From positions 15,929-31,091 of the forward strand of contig HF990561.1 in assembly GCA_000432135.1 (NCBI GenBank): 15,163 nucleotides of DNA. The letters run 5' to 3'. The stretch's first letter is position 1. The number at the start of each line of letters is the position of its first letter. This stretch comes from Firmicutes bacterium CAG:124 (lineage in GTDB: Bacteria > Bacillota > Clostridia > Oscillospirales > Oscillospiraceae). Below are positions 1-6,877 of the stretch, piece by piece. Below the pieces are notes generated by a model. It ran no database searches. It was not told where the DNA came from and worked only from the letters and a program-made list of their open reading frames with translations. The position numbers were made by a program, and so were the translations under genes.

Positions 1-1
1 C

Positions 2-208
2 GCCCCAGCCTAGGCCTGCGGCTTCTCCGACCCCAAGTATCTGAACCGGAGCTTCCAGAAAAACCTCGGAATGTCGCCGCGCCAGTGGCTGCTGGAAAAC
101 CGCCCGGACCCGAGCCGGGCCCCGTCCGCAGAGGACCCGCGTACAGCGCAGCGCATCCTGACGCCCGGCGAGTGCCGGGCGCTGCTGGATGTGCTGGGTG
201 TCGCTTAA
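2..208 (+). CDS. AraC-family transcriptional regulator, C-terminal fragment with an in-frame TAG
   Basis: The frame ending at TAA 206-208 encodes the second helix-turn-helix of an AraC/XylS regulator: ACGFSDPKYLNRSFQKNLGMSPRQW is the classic recognition-helix region of the family, followed by a 40-residue tail. Such proteins are DNA-binding activators, often of sugar or secondary metabolism genes. The rest lies outside the window. The same frame has a TAG at 11-13, immediately before the conserved ACGFSD. The three codons before it (Ala-Pro-Ala) do not fit the usual I-x-x-I-A pattern well. The copy is therefore either a pseudogene or damaged by a sequence-end artefact. It is convergent with the Gfo/Idh gene, and the two stop codons share TTAA at 205-208. 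Family assignment is firm; functional state is uncertain. Confidence 0.65.
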
Positions 209-1257
209 ATTTTCAGGATCTTCAGCTCTTCGCCGCTGGCATAGGCCTTTTCCATGATGCGCTGGACGTGCACGGCGTCGGACGCAGGCACGACGAGGGG
301 CTTATTGTTGAGAATGGAGTCCGAGAAGCTCTCGATCTCGCGGGTGTACATATTGCCGAAGTCGCCGGGAATCTCGACGCCCACATCGTCGGCGTGGGTC
401 TGCTCGGCGGAATAGGCGACGTTCTTGTCAATGAACACGGCGTTCAGCTTGCCGCCGTCGATCTGGCCGATCATCGTGTCGCCCAGCAGACGACCCTTCG
501 TGCCGAAAAATTCAACGCGCCACTTGGAGGCTTCGTCCGGGATATTGAAGTTGGACTGCACAACGCACTGTGCGCCGTTTTCCATGCGCATGAGGATGGT
601 GGACGTGTCCTCCACGTCATACTGCGGTTCGGGGAAGGCGATTTTTTCATTCATGGACGCGACCTCGGTCACGCGCATACCGGTGATGTACTCCATCAGG
701 TCGATGGTATGAACAGACAGATCCATCATCGCGCCGCCGCCGGCCTTGGCCTTGCACTGCCGCCAGTTGCCGGGCTCGTACGGAAGCCAGAGCGTAAACT
801 GTGAATAGCCGGATACGACCGTGCCGATCTTGCCCTCGGCGATGGCCTTTTTCATGCTCATGACGTGCGAACCGAAGCGCATCATGAAGCCCGCCGCGAT
901 CTTCACGCCCTTGCGTTCGCAGTAGTCGATGACCGCCTGCCCTTCGTCGGACGTCATGGCCAGCGGCTTTTCGATCAGGATATCCTTGCCGTAATCTGCG
1001 GCCAGCTTGGCCTGCTTTGCGTGCAGGACGATGGGCGTGGCGATATAAACGGCGTCGACCTCCGGGTCTGCCAGCAGGTCCTCTTCCTTCGTATAGCCGC
1101 GCTTTGCGCCGTATTTCTGACGGATTTTCTCAACCTGCTCGGCATTGATGTCCATGACGGCGATCAGCTCCGCGTTTTCGGCCAGCATCATGCCGGGGAT
1201 CGTCCTGCGATCCGCAATGCCGCCGGCTCCGATCACGCCCCAACGTAATTTTTTCAT
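205..1257 (-). CDS. Gfo/Idh/MocA family NAD(P)-dependent oxidoreductase
   Basis: 350 aa, the normal length for the family. The N-terminal Rossmann domain shows GVIGAGGIA (residues 7-15) for dinucleotide binding. The family signature EKP is at 96-98, with the catalytic-type lysine K97 in LIEKPLAMT. The C-terminal alpha/beta domain contains GGGAMMDLSVHTIDL (173-187), whose aspartate and histidine (H183) match the family's substrate-site motif. Members oxidise or reduce hydroxyl groups of sugars, inositols or related polyols in the cytosol; the exact substrate cannot be read from the sequence. The start at 1257 is preceded by AAAGGAG and by a promoter with an extended -10. It is transcribed alone. 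The neighbouring AraC fragment would fit a sugar-responsive regulator, but that link is inference. Confidence 0.93.
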   Translation of the reverse strand: MKKLRWGVIGAGGIADRRTIPGMMLAENAELIAVMDINAEQVEKIRQKYGAKRGYTKEEDLLADPEVDAVYIATPIVLHAKQAKLAADYGKDILIEKPLAMTSDEGQAVIDYCERKGVKIAAGFMMRFGSHVMSMKKAIAEGKIGTVVSGYSQFTLWLPYEPGNWRQCKAKAGGGAMMDLSVHTIDLMEYITGMRVTEVASMNEKIAFPEPQYDVEDTSTILMRMENGAQCVVQSNFNIPDEASKWRVEFFGTKGRLLGDTMIGQIDGGKLNAVFIDKNVAYSAEQTHADDVGVEIPGDFGNMYTREIESFSDSILNNKPLVVPASDAVHVQRIMEKAYASGEELKILKI

Positions 1258-1306
1258 ATGCTTCGCTCCTTTGCAAATCCATAGACCGCCCGCAGCGGTT
1301 TATTTT

Positions 1307-1335
1307 ATTATAGCACGTTCCCGTCATGATGAAAA
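1307..1335 (-). promoter_or_regulatory. Promoter of the Gfo/Idh gene
   Basis: Read on the minus strand, TTTTCA (1330-1335), 17 nt, then TATAAT (1307-1312) preceded by TGC, an extended -10. The -10 is perfect and the -35 matches 4 of 6. It lies 50 nt upstream of the ATG. The rest of the gap 1258-1470 holds a terminator (1431-1465) and a short sequence resembling one at 6765-6808; I see no gene in it. Confidence 0.65.
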
Positions 1336-1430
1336 GAGAATTCTGTATCAAAACAGGGAAATCCAACAAAACCCCACAGAAACGCGCACCCGAATTCGCC
1401 GAGGATTTTTGCAAGTCCCCTGCAAATGTC

Positions 1431-1465
1431 AAAAGCTCCTCTTGCAGTCGGCAAGAGGAGCTTTT
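1431..1465 (-). terminator. Intrinsic terminator after the TIGR01440 gene
   Basis: A perfect 15-bp stem (AAAAGCTCCTCTTGC at 1431-1445 pairing with 1451-1465) closes a 5-nt loop. It begins 5 nt after the stop of the minus-strand gene ending at 1471. The stem base supplies TTTT in either direction, so it could work both ways, but the position points to the minus-strand operon. Confidence 0.85.
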
Positions 1466-1470
1466 CATGT

Positions 1471-2016
1471 TTACAAGTCCTGATAAACCGCTCTGGCGCC
1501 GCCGATGTATTTCGGGCGCGTGCGGGCGCAGAGGATGTTGGCCTCGCCGATCTTTTTGATTGACAGGCGAACGGGGATCGCGACGCGGCGCAGGTGCATA
1601 CCGATCAGCGTGCCGCCGATATCAAGCCCCGCGTCGGCAACAATGGTTTCGACGAGTACGGGGTCTTTGAAATTAGCCCACGCCGTCATGGCGAACGAGC
1701 CGCCCGCGTGCAGCTGCGGGATGGCATTGACGATCTCAAAGCCGTGCGCCTCGGCCACATCGCGCTCAACAACAAGCGCGCGGTTGAGGTGCTCGCAGCA
1801 CTGCACGGCAAGTTCAATGCCGCGCTCCTGCAAAACGGGATAAATGCCCGCAAACGCGGCCTGTGCGGCCTCAAGGCTCGAACCCTTGCCGATGCGCGCG
1901 CCGACCATTTCACTCGACGAGCAGCCGATGACAAACAGCTTGCCGGGCTTCAGCTTCGCAATGTCCAGCAGCTCCGTGACGGCCTGCTTCGCCTGTGCGG
2001 TAAGTTCTTCATACAT
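1471..2016 (-). CDS. TIGR01440 / YwlG family protein (DUF436)
   Basis: 181 aa, the usual length of this Firmicutes family of unknown function (COG4475, UPF0340). Conserved blocks are visible in order: GCSSSE (31-36), QCCEHLNRALVVE (72-84), LHAGGSFA (102-109), DIGGTLIGMHLRRVAIPVR (132-150) and RTRPKYIGG (165-173). The cluster of Ser, Cys, His and Glu residues suggests a catalytic or nucleotide/thioester-type pocket, but no reaction is established that I can cite. No signal peptide or membrane segment is seen, so it is cytosolic. Its ATG lies inside the last codons of the upstream ECF S component (8-nt overlap), so the two are translationally coupled. A strong terminator follows. Confidence 0.9.
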   Translation of the reverse strand: MYEELTAQAKQAVTELLDIAKLKPGKLFVIGCSSSEMVGARIGKGSSLEAAQAAFAGIYPVLQERGIELAVQCCEHLNRALVVERDVAEAHGFEIVNAIPQLHAGGSFAMTAWANFKDPVLVETIVADAGLDIGGTLIGMHLRRVAIPVRLSIKKIGEANILCARTRPKYIGGARAVYQDL

Positions 2017-2557
2017 GATTCATTCCACCCTTCCAGAATGCCTTATGAATTTCGGGAACCTTGGCCAGCGCGGTGTAGAGCACGACGGACAAAACGATGC
2101 CGACGGCGGCCTGCACCAGATTGTTCGGGATCGACGCGGCGGCGGCAAGGCCCTTGCCGAGAATCAGCGCCTTATAGCCGAAATACCCGGCGACCATGAT
2201 GACCTCGGACGGCAGCTCGATGAGCGCCAGACGCCAGAACGGGATCTTTTCGCCCTTCTTGAGCATCGGCCGCAGCAGCAGCGCGGCCACCAGCGCCACA
2301 AGGCCCTTGATGATAAACGTGCCGGGAACATAATGCGCGTAGCCTGCCAGCAGATCGGCAAGACCGCTGCCGATGCCTGCGGCAAAGAAGCCGTACCACG
2401 GGCCGAGCACCAGCCCGGCAAGCAGGCACATCCCCTCGCCGATGTTGGTATACCCGGCAACGGTCGGGAACCGCACCAGCATGGTCGTCACGCAGCACAG
2501 CGCGGCAAACATCGCGCTCAGAACCAGCATACGGATGGTTTCGTTTCTCTTTTTCAT
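2009..2557 (-). CDS. ECF transporter S component (COG4720/HmpT-like)
   Basis: 182 aa with about six hydrophobic segments, the size and topology of a substrate-binding S subunit of an energy-coupling-factor vitamin transporter. The block YTNIGEGMCLLAGLVLGPWYGFFAAGIGSGLADLL (36-70) is the recognisable S-component core, and PGTFIIKGL (78-86) follows as in the riboflavin/hydroxymethylpyrimidine-type group. An AxxxA pattern in the first helix (A15-A19) fits the EcfT contact surface. No EcfA or EcfT gene is in the window, so it presumably shares a module encoded elsewhere (group II). Likely cargo is a vitamin or its precursor, not resolvable here. It heads a two-gene unit with the TIGR01440 protein and has its own promoter. 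Confidence 0.88.
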   Translation of the reverse strand: MKKRNETIRMLVLSAMFAALCCVTTMLVRFPTVAGYTNIGEGMCLLAGLVLGPWYGFFAAGIGSGLADLLAGYAHYVPGTFIIKGLVALVAALLLRPMLKKGEKIPFWRLALIELPSEVIMVAGYFGYKALILGKGLAAAASIPNNLVQAAVGIVLSVVLYTALAKVPEIHKAFWKGGMNHV

Positions 2558-2588
2558 ACCAGAGTACCTCTCTTGTTAAGATACCCTG

Positions 2589-2616
2589 ATTATATCCAAT
2601 GCTGGTACTATAAAAA
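2589..2616 (-). promoter_or_regulatory. Candidate promoter of the ECF S component operon
   Basis: On the minus strand a perfect TATAAT (2589-2594) lies 31 nt upstream of the ATG. The best -35 at 16-nt spacing is the poor TTTTTA (2611-2616). The 92-nt gap upstream is AT-rich compared with its surroundings. I see no riboswitch in it. Confidence 0.5.
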
Positions 2617-2649
2617 GATGCAAAAACAGATATTTTTTTAGGTTCAGAT

Positions 2650-3501
2650 TCAGAACCGCGCCATAATTACGGCGTTTCCCGCGTCGGTTACGGTGTCTGC
2701 ACCCTCTCCAATGGCGCGGCGCAGGAGCGTGCGCTCGTCCAGACCGCCCTGCCCGTGCAGGACGCGGTACGCGCCCGCGTCGCTGCCGCAGGCAATTTTT
2801 GCGCCCAGCGCGGCGGCTTTTTTTACGGCGTTCATCTGATAGGCCAGCAGCGGCGTTAAAACCTCGTCCGGAAAACGGCCGCAGCCGATGAGATTGCCGA
2901 TCGTCACGAGCGTCGACACCCAGACAGCGCCAGACTCTGCCAGTTGACAAAGCGTCTCATCCGTGAGATACGCGCCGTGCTCGATGGAGTCCACGCCGCC
3001 CGCAAGCGCCGCGCGCACGGCCTCGTCGCCGTTGGAGTGGGCCATGACGGAAAAGCCTTCGTCATGCGCGCAGGCGATCATGTCCCGGATCAAGTCCGGC
3101 GGCAGAGGCTCGCCGGTCAGCACGCCGTATTGGCTGAAATCCATCAGCCCGGAGATCATGAGCTTGATAAAGTGTGCGCCGCGCGTTTTAGCCTCGCGAA
3201 CAAGCGCACGGTATTCGGCAAGCCCGTCAAAGCCGCGTCCGATAAAGCCGCCGTAATGTCCGGTTTTATAAATCGGGAAGCCCGGCGACCGGTAGCGTAT
3301 GCCGTATTCCGGGGCCAGCTTCGCGGCCAGATCGCACGCGCCCCAGCGGTCGCCGCCGTCGCGCAGATAGGAAAACCCCAGCGCCTGATAGTGACCCAGC
3401 GTCTGCCGGATCAGTGCCTCCTGCGGCGCCGCTTTATGCCGGGCGATGGCGTCCTTCCAGTTTACGCCGTCCAGCACCATATGAATGTGGCAGTCGACCA
3501 T
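2650..3501 (-). CDS. Short metal-dependent amidohydrolase
   Basis: 283 aa of the amidohydrolase superfamily TIM barrel. Metal ligands are visible in the expected order: HIH (H5, H7), a lysine in FIKLMISG (K113, usually carbamylated), H155 in MAHSNG, H175 in SIEHGAYL and D241 in GSDAG. Relatives hydrolyse amide or C-N bonds in dipeptides, imidazolones or cyclic amides; this one's substrate is unknown. It starts directly at the first barrel strand (MVDCHIHM) and lacks the N-terminal part of the small beta-sandwich that most relatives carry. At 283 aa it is about 100 residues shorter than typical. The HAD stop only 5 nt upstream shows the start is not misplaced. Co-transcription with the HAD gene is very likely. 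Confidence 0.85.
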   Translation of the reverse strand: MVDCHIHMVLDGVNWKDAIARHKAAPQEALIRQTLGHYQALGFSYLRDGGDRWGACDLAAKLAPEYGIRYRSPGFPIYKTGHYGGFIGRGFDGLAEYRALVREAKTRGAHFIKLMISGLMDFSQYGVLTGEPLPPDLIRDMIACAHDEGFSVMAHSNGDEAVRAALAGGVDSIEHGAYLTDETLCQLAESGAVWVSTLVTIGNLIGCGRFPDEVLTPLLAYQMNAVKKAAALGAKIACGSDAGAYRVLHGQGGLDERTLLRRAIGEGADTVTDAGNAVIMARF

Positions 3502-3506
3502 TTCCG

Positions 3507-4346
3507 TTACGTCCTTCCCGGTACGCAGTGCCGCTCGATTGCAAGCGCCGCGCCGTCCTCGTCGCAGGAGGCTGTTACTTCATCGGCAAGCGCCAGAATT
3601 TCCGGACACGCGTTCGCCATGGCCACGCCGATCCCGGCCATTTTGATCATGCTCCTGTCGTTCAGCCCATCGCCGATCGCCATCGTTGCCGCCATCGGCA
3701 GGCCGAGGTAGGCTGTCAGACTCGCAATGGCCTCGCCCTTGTTGGCGTGCGCGTCGTTGATCTCAATGTTGCAGGGCATGGACGTGCTGACACTCAGCGT
3801 GCCGAAGCGCTCTGTGAGGTCTTTGAGCAGCTGTCTGCGCAGCGCATCGTCCGGTGTGAACAGCTGTAATTTCTGAACGCCCCGGTTCTGCTCCCGCAGA
3901 TAGGCCTTGAGCTCGTCAATCGGCGTGCGCAGCTCACGCACCATGCGCAGGGCGTGCTCGAACGGGATAAACGCGGCGGCGGTTTCCTGCATACTGCGCG
4001 TCATCCAGCCCCAGTTGTCCTGATAGCAGTCGTAGATCACGGGGAAGCCGTCGAGATACTCCAGGACCCGCAGTGCCGTTTCCAGCGGGATTTCCGCCGT
4101 GCTGACGGCTTTATTCTCACGGATATCATAGACCTGCGCGCCGTTGATGGTAATGGCGTAGTGCAGAAACGGCAGCTTTTGAATGACCTCCGGCATACCG
4201 GTAAAGAAGCGGCCCGTGGTCGGCACGATCTCGACGCCTGCCTCTGCCGCGGCATAGAGCGCATCGCGGGTGCGCGGCGTCAGCTCCTTTTGGGAGTTCA
4301 GCAGTGTGCCGTCCAGATCAAGCGCCAGTAATTTCACGGAATTCAT
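3507..4346 (-). CDS. Cof-type HAD-IIB family hydrolase
   Basis: 279 aa with all HAD phosphatase motifs: motif I DLDGT (10-14, nucleophile D10 and acid D12), motif II TTGR (43-46), the motif III lysine in ANKGEA (K203), and motif IV GDGLND (225-230; D226 and D230 bind Mg). The region between motifs II and III is the C2B cap typical of the Cof/YbiV subgroup, whose members dephosphorylate sugar phosphates, FMN or pyridoxal phosphate in the cytosol. Motif IV has GDGLND in place of the more usual GDNxND; this is not expected to break catalysis. The start at 4346 follows GAGGT at 9 nt and a good promoter. It is the first gene of a unit with the amidohydrolase. Confidence 0.92.
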   Translation of the reverse strand: MNSVKLLALDLDGTLLNSQKELTPRTRDALYAAAEAGVEIVPTTGRFFTGMPEVIQKLPFLHYAITINGAQVYDIRENKAVSTAEIPLETALRVLEYLDGFPVIYDCYQDNWGWMTRSMQETAAAFIPFEHALRMVRELRTPIDELKAYLREQNRGVQKLQLFTPDDALRRQLLKDLTERFGTLSVSTSMPCNIEINDAHANKGEAIASLTAYLGLPMAATMAIGDGLNDRSMIKMAGIGVAMANACPEILALADEVTASCDEDGAALAIERHCVPGRT

Positions 4347-4381
4347 TGGAAACGCACCTCGATTCCATGCTTTTCACCCCC

Positions 4382-4410
4382 ATGATACCAGAAGCCCGGC
4401 AAAAATGCAA
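4382..4410 (-). promoter_or_regulatory. Promoter of the HAD-amidohydrolase unit
   Basis: On the minus strand TTGCAT (4405-4410), exactly 17 nt, then TATCAT (4382-4387), each box matching about 5 of 6 or 4 of 6. It is 35 nt upstream of the HAD ATG and diverges from the ABC-F promoter within a 131-nt gap. Confidence 0.7.
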
Positions 4411-4437
4411 GAAGCGCGTGATTTCCGGCGAAGACTG

Positions 4438-4446
4438 TGATAGAAT
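4438..4446 (+). promoter_or_regulatory. Extended -10 promoter of the ABC-F gene
   Basis: TGATAGAAT at 4438-4446 is an extended -10 (TGn plus TAGAAT, 5 of 6), 31 nt before the ATG at 4478. The -35 is weak (GTGATT at 17-nt spacing), as is usual for extended -10 promoters. Confidence 0.55.
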
Positions 4447-4477
4447 AGACGCAGAAACCCCTTGCAGGAGGAAATTT

Positions 4478-6250
4478 ATGCTGATATCCGCAGAGCATCT
4501 TTCCATCAATTTCGGCAGCCGTCAGCTGCTGGACGATGTGGATTTTTATCTGAACGAGGGCGACAAGACCGGCGTGATCGGCATCAACGGCACCGGAAAG
4601 TCGACGTTTTTGAAGGTTCTGGCCGGAAAGCTCCAGCCGGACGGCGGGACGATCGCCCGCAAGCCGAATTTGCAGGTCAGCGTGCTTGCACAGAATCCGG
4701 ATATGCGAGATGAGCTGACCGTTCTGGAGCAGGTCTTTGCCAGTATGCCGCCGGAATTCCGGCAGCTGAACGAATACGAGGCCAAGCGTATGCTGACGCA
4801 GCTCGGTCTTGCGGACACCGACCGGCGGATCGGCACGCTTTCGGGCGGCGAGCGCCGCCGTGCGGCCCTGTGCGCAGCGCTCATCCACCCGGCGGACGTG
4901 CTGGTGCTCGACGAGCCGACGAACCATCTGGATACCGAAATGGTGCAGTGGCTGGAGGACTGGCTGAAAAAATTCCGGGGCGGGCTGGTCATGGTCACGC
5001 ACGACCGGTATTTTTTGGAGCGCGTCGTGAACCACATCACGGAGCTTTCACGCGGGAAGCTCTACCACTACGAGGCCAATTACTCTCGTTATCTTGAGCT
5101 GCGGGGGCAGCGCGCGCAGATGGCGGAGGCGTCCGAGCGCAAGCGGCAGTCCATCCTGCGTGTCGAGCGCGAATGGATCCTGCGCGGCTGTCAGGCCCGG
5201 AGCACGAAGAGCAAGGAGCGCATTCAGCGCTATGAGGAGCTGAAGGACCAGAAGGCCCCTGAGCGCGACAGCACAGTGCAGCTCTCGGCGGCTTCGAGCC
5301 GTCTCGGCAAAAAGATCATCACACTGGAGCACATCTCCAAGGGCTATGACGGGCGGACGATCTTCCGTGATTTTTCCTACGGCCTTCTGCGCAGCGACCG
5401 CATCGGCATCGTGGGCCGAAACGGCGCGGGCAAATCGACGCTCCTGCGCGTGCTCGCGGGCGAGCTTCCGCCGGACAGCGGCACGGTCGAGCTGGGCGAG
5501 ACGGTCAAGATCGGTCATTTTTCGCAGGAGGGCCGGGAGCTGGATCTGAACCAGCGCGTATACGACTTCATTTATAGCGTCGCTGCGCAGGTAAAAACGG
5601 ACGAGGGCACATTCTCCGCCAAGACCATGCTGGAACGCTTCCTGTTCCCGCCTGATCTGCAGCAGACCACCATCGGTCGTCTGTCCGGCGGCGAACGGCG
5701 GAGACTCTATCTGCTGTCCATCCTCATGGCGGCACCCAACGTGCTGCTGCTTGACGAGCCGACGAACGATCTGGACATTACGACGCTTTCCATTCTGGAA
5801 GACTATCTGCAAAGCTTCCCCGGCCCCATCATCGCCGTCTCGCACGACCGCTTTTTCCTTGATAAGCTGGCGGATACCATCTTCGAGGTGCGCCCGGAGG
5901 GCCGCGTCGACGTGTTTACCGGCAACTGGTCCGACTGGGCGCGCAAGCGGACGCCGCCGGAGGAAAAGAAGCCTGAAAAGCAGGAAAAGTCCGCCCCGGA
6001 ACGTCCGCGCGAGAAGAAGCTGAAATTCTCCTACAACGAGCAGCGGGAATTTGACACCATCGACAGCGTGATCGCGGAGCTGGATGCGCAGCTGTCTGCG
6101 TGCCGGCAGGAGCAGGAGTCCTGCGGAAGCGACTATGTCCGCTTGCAGGCGCTCACGGCCGAGCAGGAGCGCCTGACGGCAGAGCTGGACGCGAAAACAG
6201 AGCGCTGGGTCTACCTGAACGACCTGAAGGAGCGCATTGACGCGCAATAG
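4478..6250 (+). CDS. ABC-F family ATP-binding protein (Uup-like, with C-terminal coiled coil)
   Basis: 590 aa with two fused ABC ATPase domains and no membrane segment, the ABC-F layout. Domain 1: Walker A GINGTGKS (35-42), signature LSGGE (121-125), Walker B VLVLDEP (141-147, catalytic E146). An arginine/lysine-rich interdomain linker of the P-site tRNA-interaction type spans about 205-265. Domain 2: GRNGAGKS (313-320), LSGGE (402-406), LLLDEP (423-428, E427). A charged linker (490-515) leads to a predicted coiled coil (520-590), as in Uup. ABC-F proteins act on ribosomes; this one is more likely a housekeeping translation factor than an antibiotic-resistance type, but that is inference. I chose ATG 4478 because it follows AGGAGG at 7 nt; the frame stays open upstream to 4304, but there it would overlap the divergent HAD gene. 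Confidence 0.93.
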   Translation: MLISAEHLSINFGSRQLLDDVDFYLNEGDKTGVIGINGTGKSTFLKVLAGKLQPDGGTIARKPNLQVSVLAQNPDMRDELTVLEQVFASMPPEFRQLNEYEAKRMLTQLGLADTDRRIGTLSGGERRRAALCAALIHPADVLVLDEPTNHLDTEMVQWLEDWLKKFRGGLVMVTHDRYFLERVVNHITELSRGKLYHYEANYSRYLELRGQRAQMAEASERKRQSILRVEREWILRGCQARSTKSKERIQRYEELKDQKAPERDSTVQLSAASSRLGKKIITLEHISKGYDGRTIFRDFSYGLLRSDRIGIVGRNGAGKSTLLRVLAGELPPDSGTVELGETVKIGHFSQEGRELDLNQRVYDFIYSVAAQVKTDEGTFSAKTMLERFLFPPDLQQTTIGRLSGGERRRLYLLSILMAAPNVLLLDEPTNDLDITTLSILEDYLQSFPGPIIAVSHDRFFLDKLADTIFEVRPEGRVDVFTGNWSDWARKRTPPEEKKPEKQEKSAPERPREKKLKFSYNEQREFDTIDSVIAELDAQLSACRQEQESCGSDYVRLQALTAEQERLTAELDAKTERWVYLNDLKERIDAQ

Positions 6251-6299
6251 AAATATTGCACAAATTTTCCCTCAGGCCGTATACGGATCCGGGACAGAG

Positions 6300-6308
6300 T
6301 GCTATAAT
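6300..6308 (+). promoter_or_regulatory. Extended -10 promoter of the zinc-ribbon gene
   Basis: TGCTATAAT (TGC 6300-6302, perfect TATAAT 6303-6308) lies 50 nt after the ABC-F stop and 57 nt before the ATG at 6366. No good -35 is seen at 17 nt. I saw no hairpin terminator between the ABC-F stop and this site. Confidence 0.65.
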
Positions 6309-6365
6309 ATAGACAGAAGGAAACGGAAAGCTTTGCGGTTCGGATGAAGAAGAGGAGGCTTCTCT

Positions 6366-6617
6366 ATGAATCTGAAAACGATCAAGGTTCTGCTGTTCAC
6401 GCTGCTCGCGCTGACGCTGGCCAGCTTTCTTATTGGCTGCGGCGTGTCCAAGCCGGTGTATTTTCTGTTTACGGCGCTGTTCGCCATCGGTTACGCAGCC
6501 GTCTGGCTGCTGTGCTGGCGCTGCCCCTTCTGCGGCGAACGCCTCGGCCGCAGCGACGGCGAGACCTGCCCGCACTGCGGCAAAAGCCTTCTCGCACCCC
6601 GCGGGCACCAGACCTGA
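6366..6617 (+). CDS. Small two-helix membrane protein with a C-terminal zinc ribbon
   Basis: 83 aa of unknown function. Two hydrophobic helices (about 7-25 and 31-50) are followed by a cytosolic-type zinc ribbon with CPFC (C53, C56) and CPHC (C68, C71), spaced like a zinc knuckle pair (CxxC-11-CxxC). The residues LIGC at 22-25 also satisfy a lipobox, so a lipoprotein reading with C25 as the modified residue is possible, although the second helix makes a plain membrane protein more likely. It has its own extended -10 promoter and an AGGAGG site at a good distance, so it is a real gene despite its size. It lies alone between the ABC-F gene and a repeat element. Confidence 0.75.
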   Translation: MNLKTIKVLLFTLLALTLASFLIGCGVSKPVYFLFTALFAIGYAAVWLLCWRCPFCGERLGRSDGETCPHCGKSLLAPRGHQT

Positions 6618-6649
6618 GTGCGGAATATGATTGAACTGCTGCGATTCTT

Positions 6650-6752
6650 GTAGGGGCGGACGCCTCTGTCCGCCCGCAGAATGCAGCGTTTTCTCGGAAA
6701 TCTTCGGCAAATCCGCAACATTTATCGGGCCGACAGAGTCGTCGGCCCCTAC
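6650..6752. repeat. MITE-like paired-hairpin intergenic element
   Basis: Two 26-nt arms (6650-6675 and 6727-6752) are inverted copies of each other with 3 differences. Each arm is itself a hairpin: GGGCGGAC/GTCCGCCC (6654-6661 and 6668-6675) and GGGCCGAC/GTCGGCCC (6727-6734 and 6741-6748). The outer ends are GTAGGGGC and GCCCCTAC. No coding capacity lies between them. From memory, GTAGGGGCGG-type hairpins are abundant between genes in Oscillospiraceae genomes. The gene-free stretch 6618-7016 also contains a second inverted pair (TTCGGCAAAT 6703-6712 with 6767-6776) and two terminator hairpins. Confidence 0.7.
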
Positions 6753-6834
6753 GCGGCGCGGTACGAATTTGCCGAAAGGTTTTCGGGCTTGCAGTTGCCT
6801 GCTGCAAACGCCTCATAATGAATCTGACAGACAA

Positions 6835-6876
6835 AACAGAACCGGCCTGCCGCGTGTGCGGCAGGCCGGTTCTGTT
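6835..6876. terminator. Strong bidirectional-looking terminator hairpin
   Basis: A perfect 19-bp stem (6835-6853 with 6858-6876) closes a 4-nt GTGT loop. It separates the plus-strand zinc-ribbon gene from the convergent minus-strand glycerol operon. T-rich sequence follows better on the minus strand (TTTTGTCTGTC) than on the plus strand. Confidence 0.8.
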
Positions 6877-6877
6877 G

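Noticed and set aside
1145..1483. Overlapping short frames in the gap after the Gfo/Idh gene
   Set aside because: They cross a promoter and a terminator hairpin and lack ribosome sites.
4304..4477. N-terminal extension of the ABC-F protein to 4304
   Set aside because: It would overlap the start of the divergent HAD gene and place the promoter and AGGAGG inside the coding region; homology begins at the ATG 4478.
5048..6247. Minus-strand open frame of 399 codons opposite the ABC-F gene
   Set aside because: It is antisense to both ATPase domains and has no start signal or recognisable domain.
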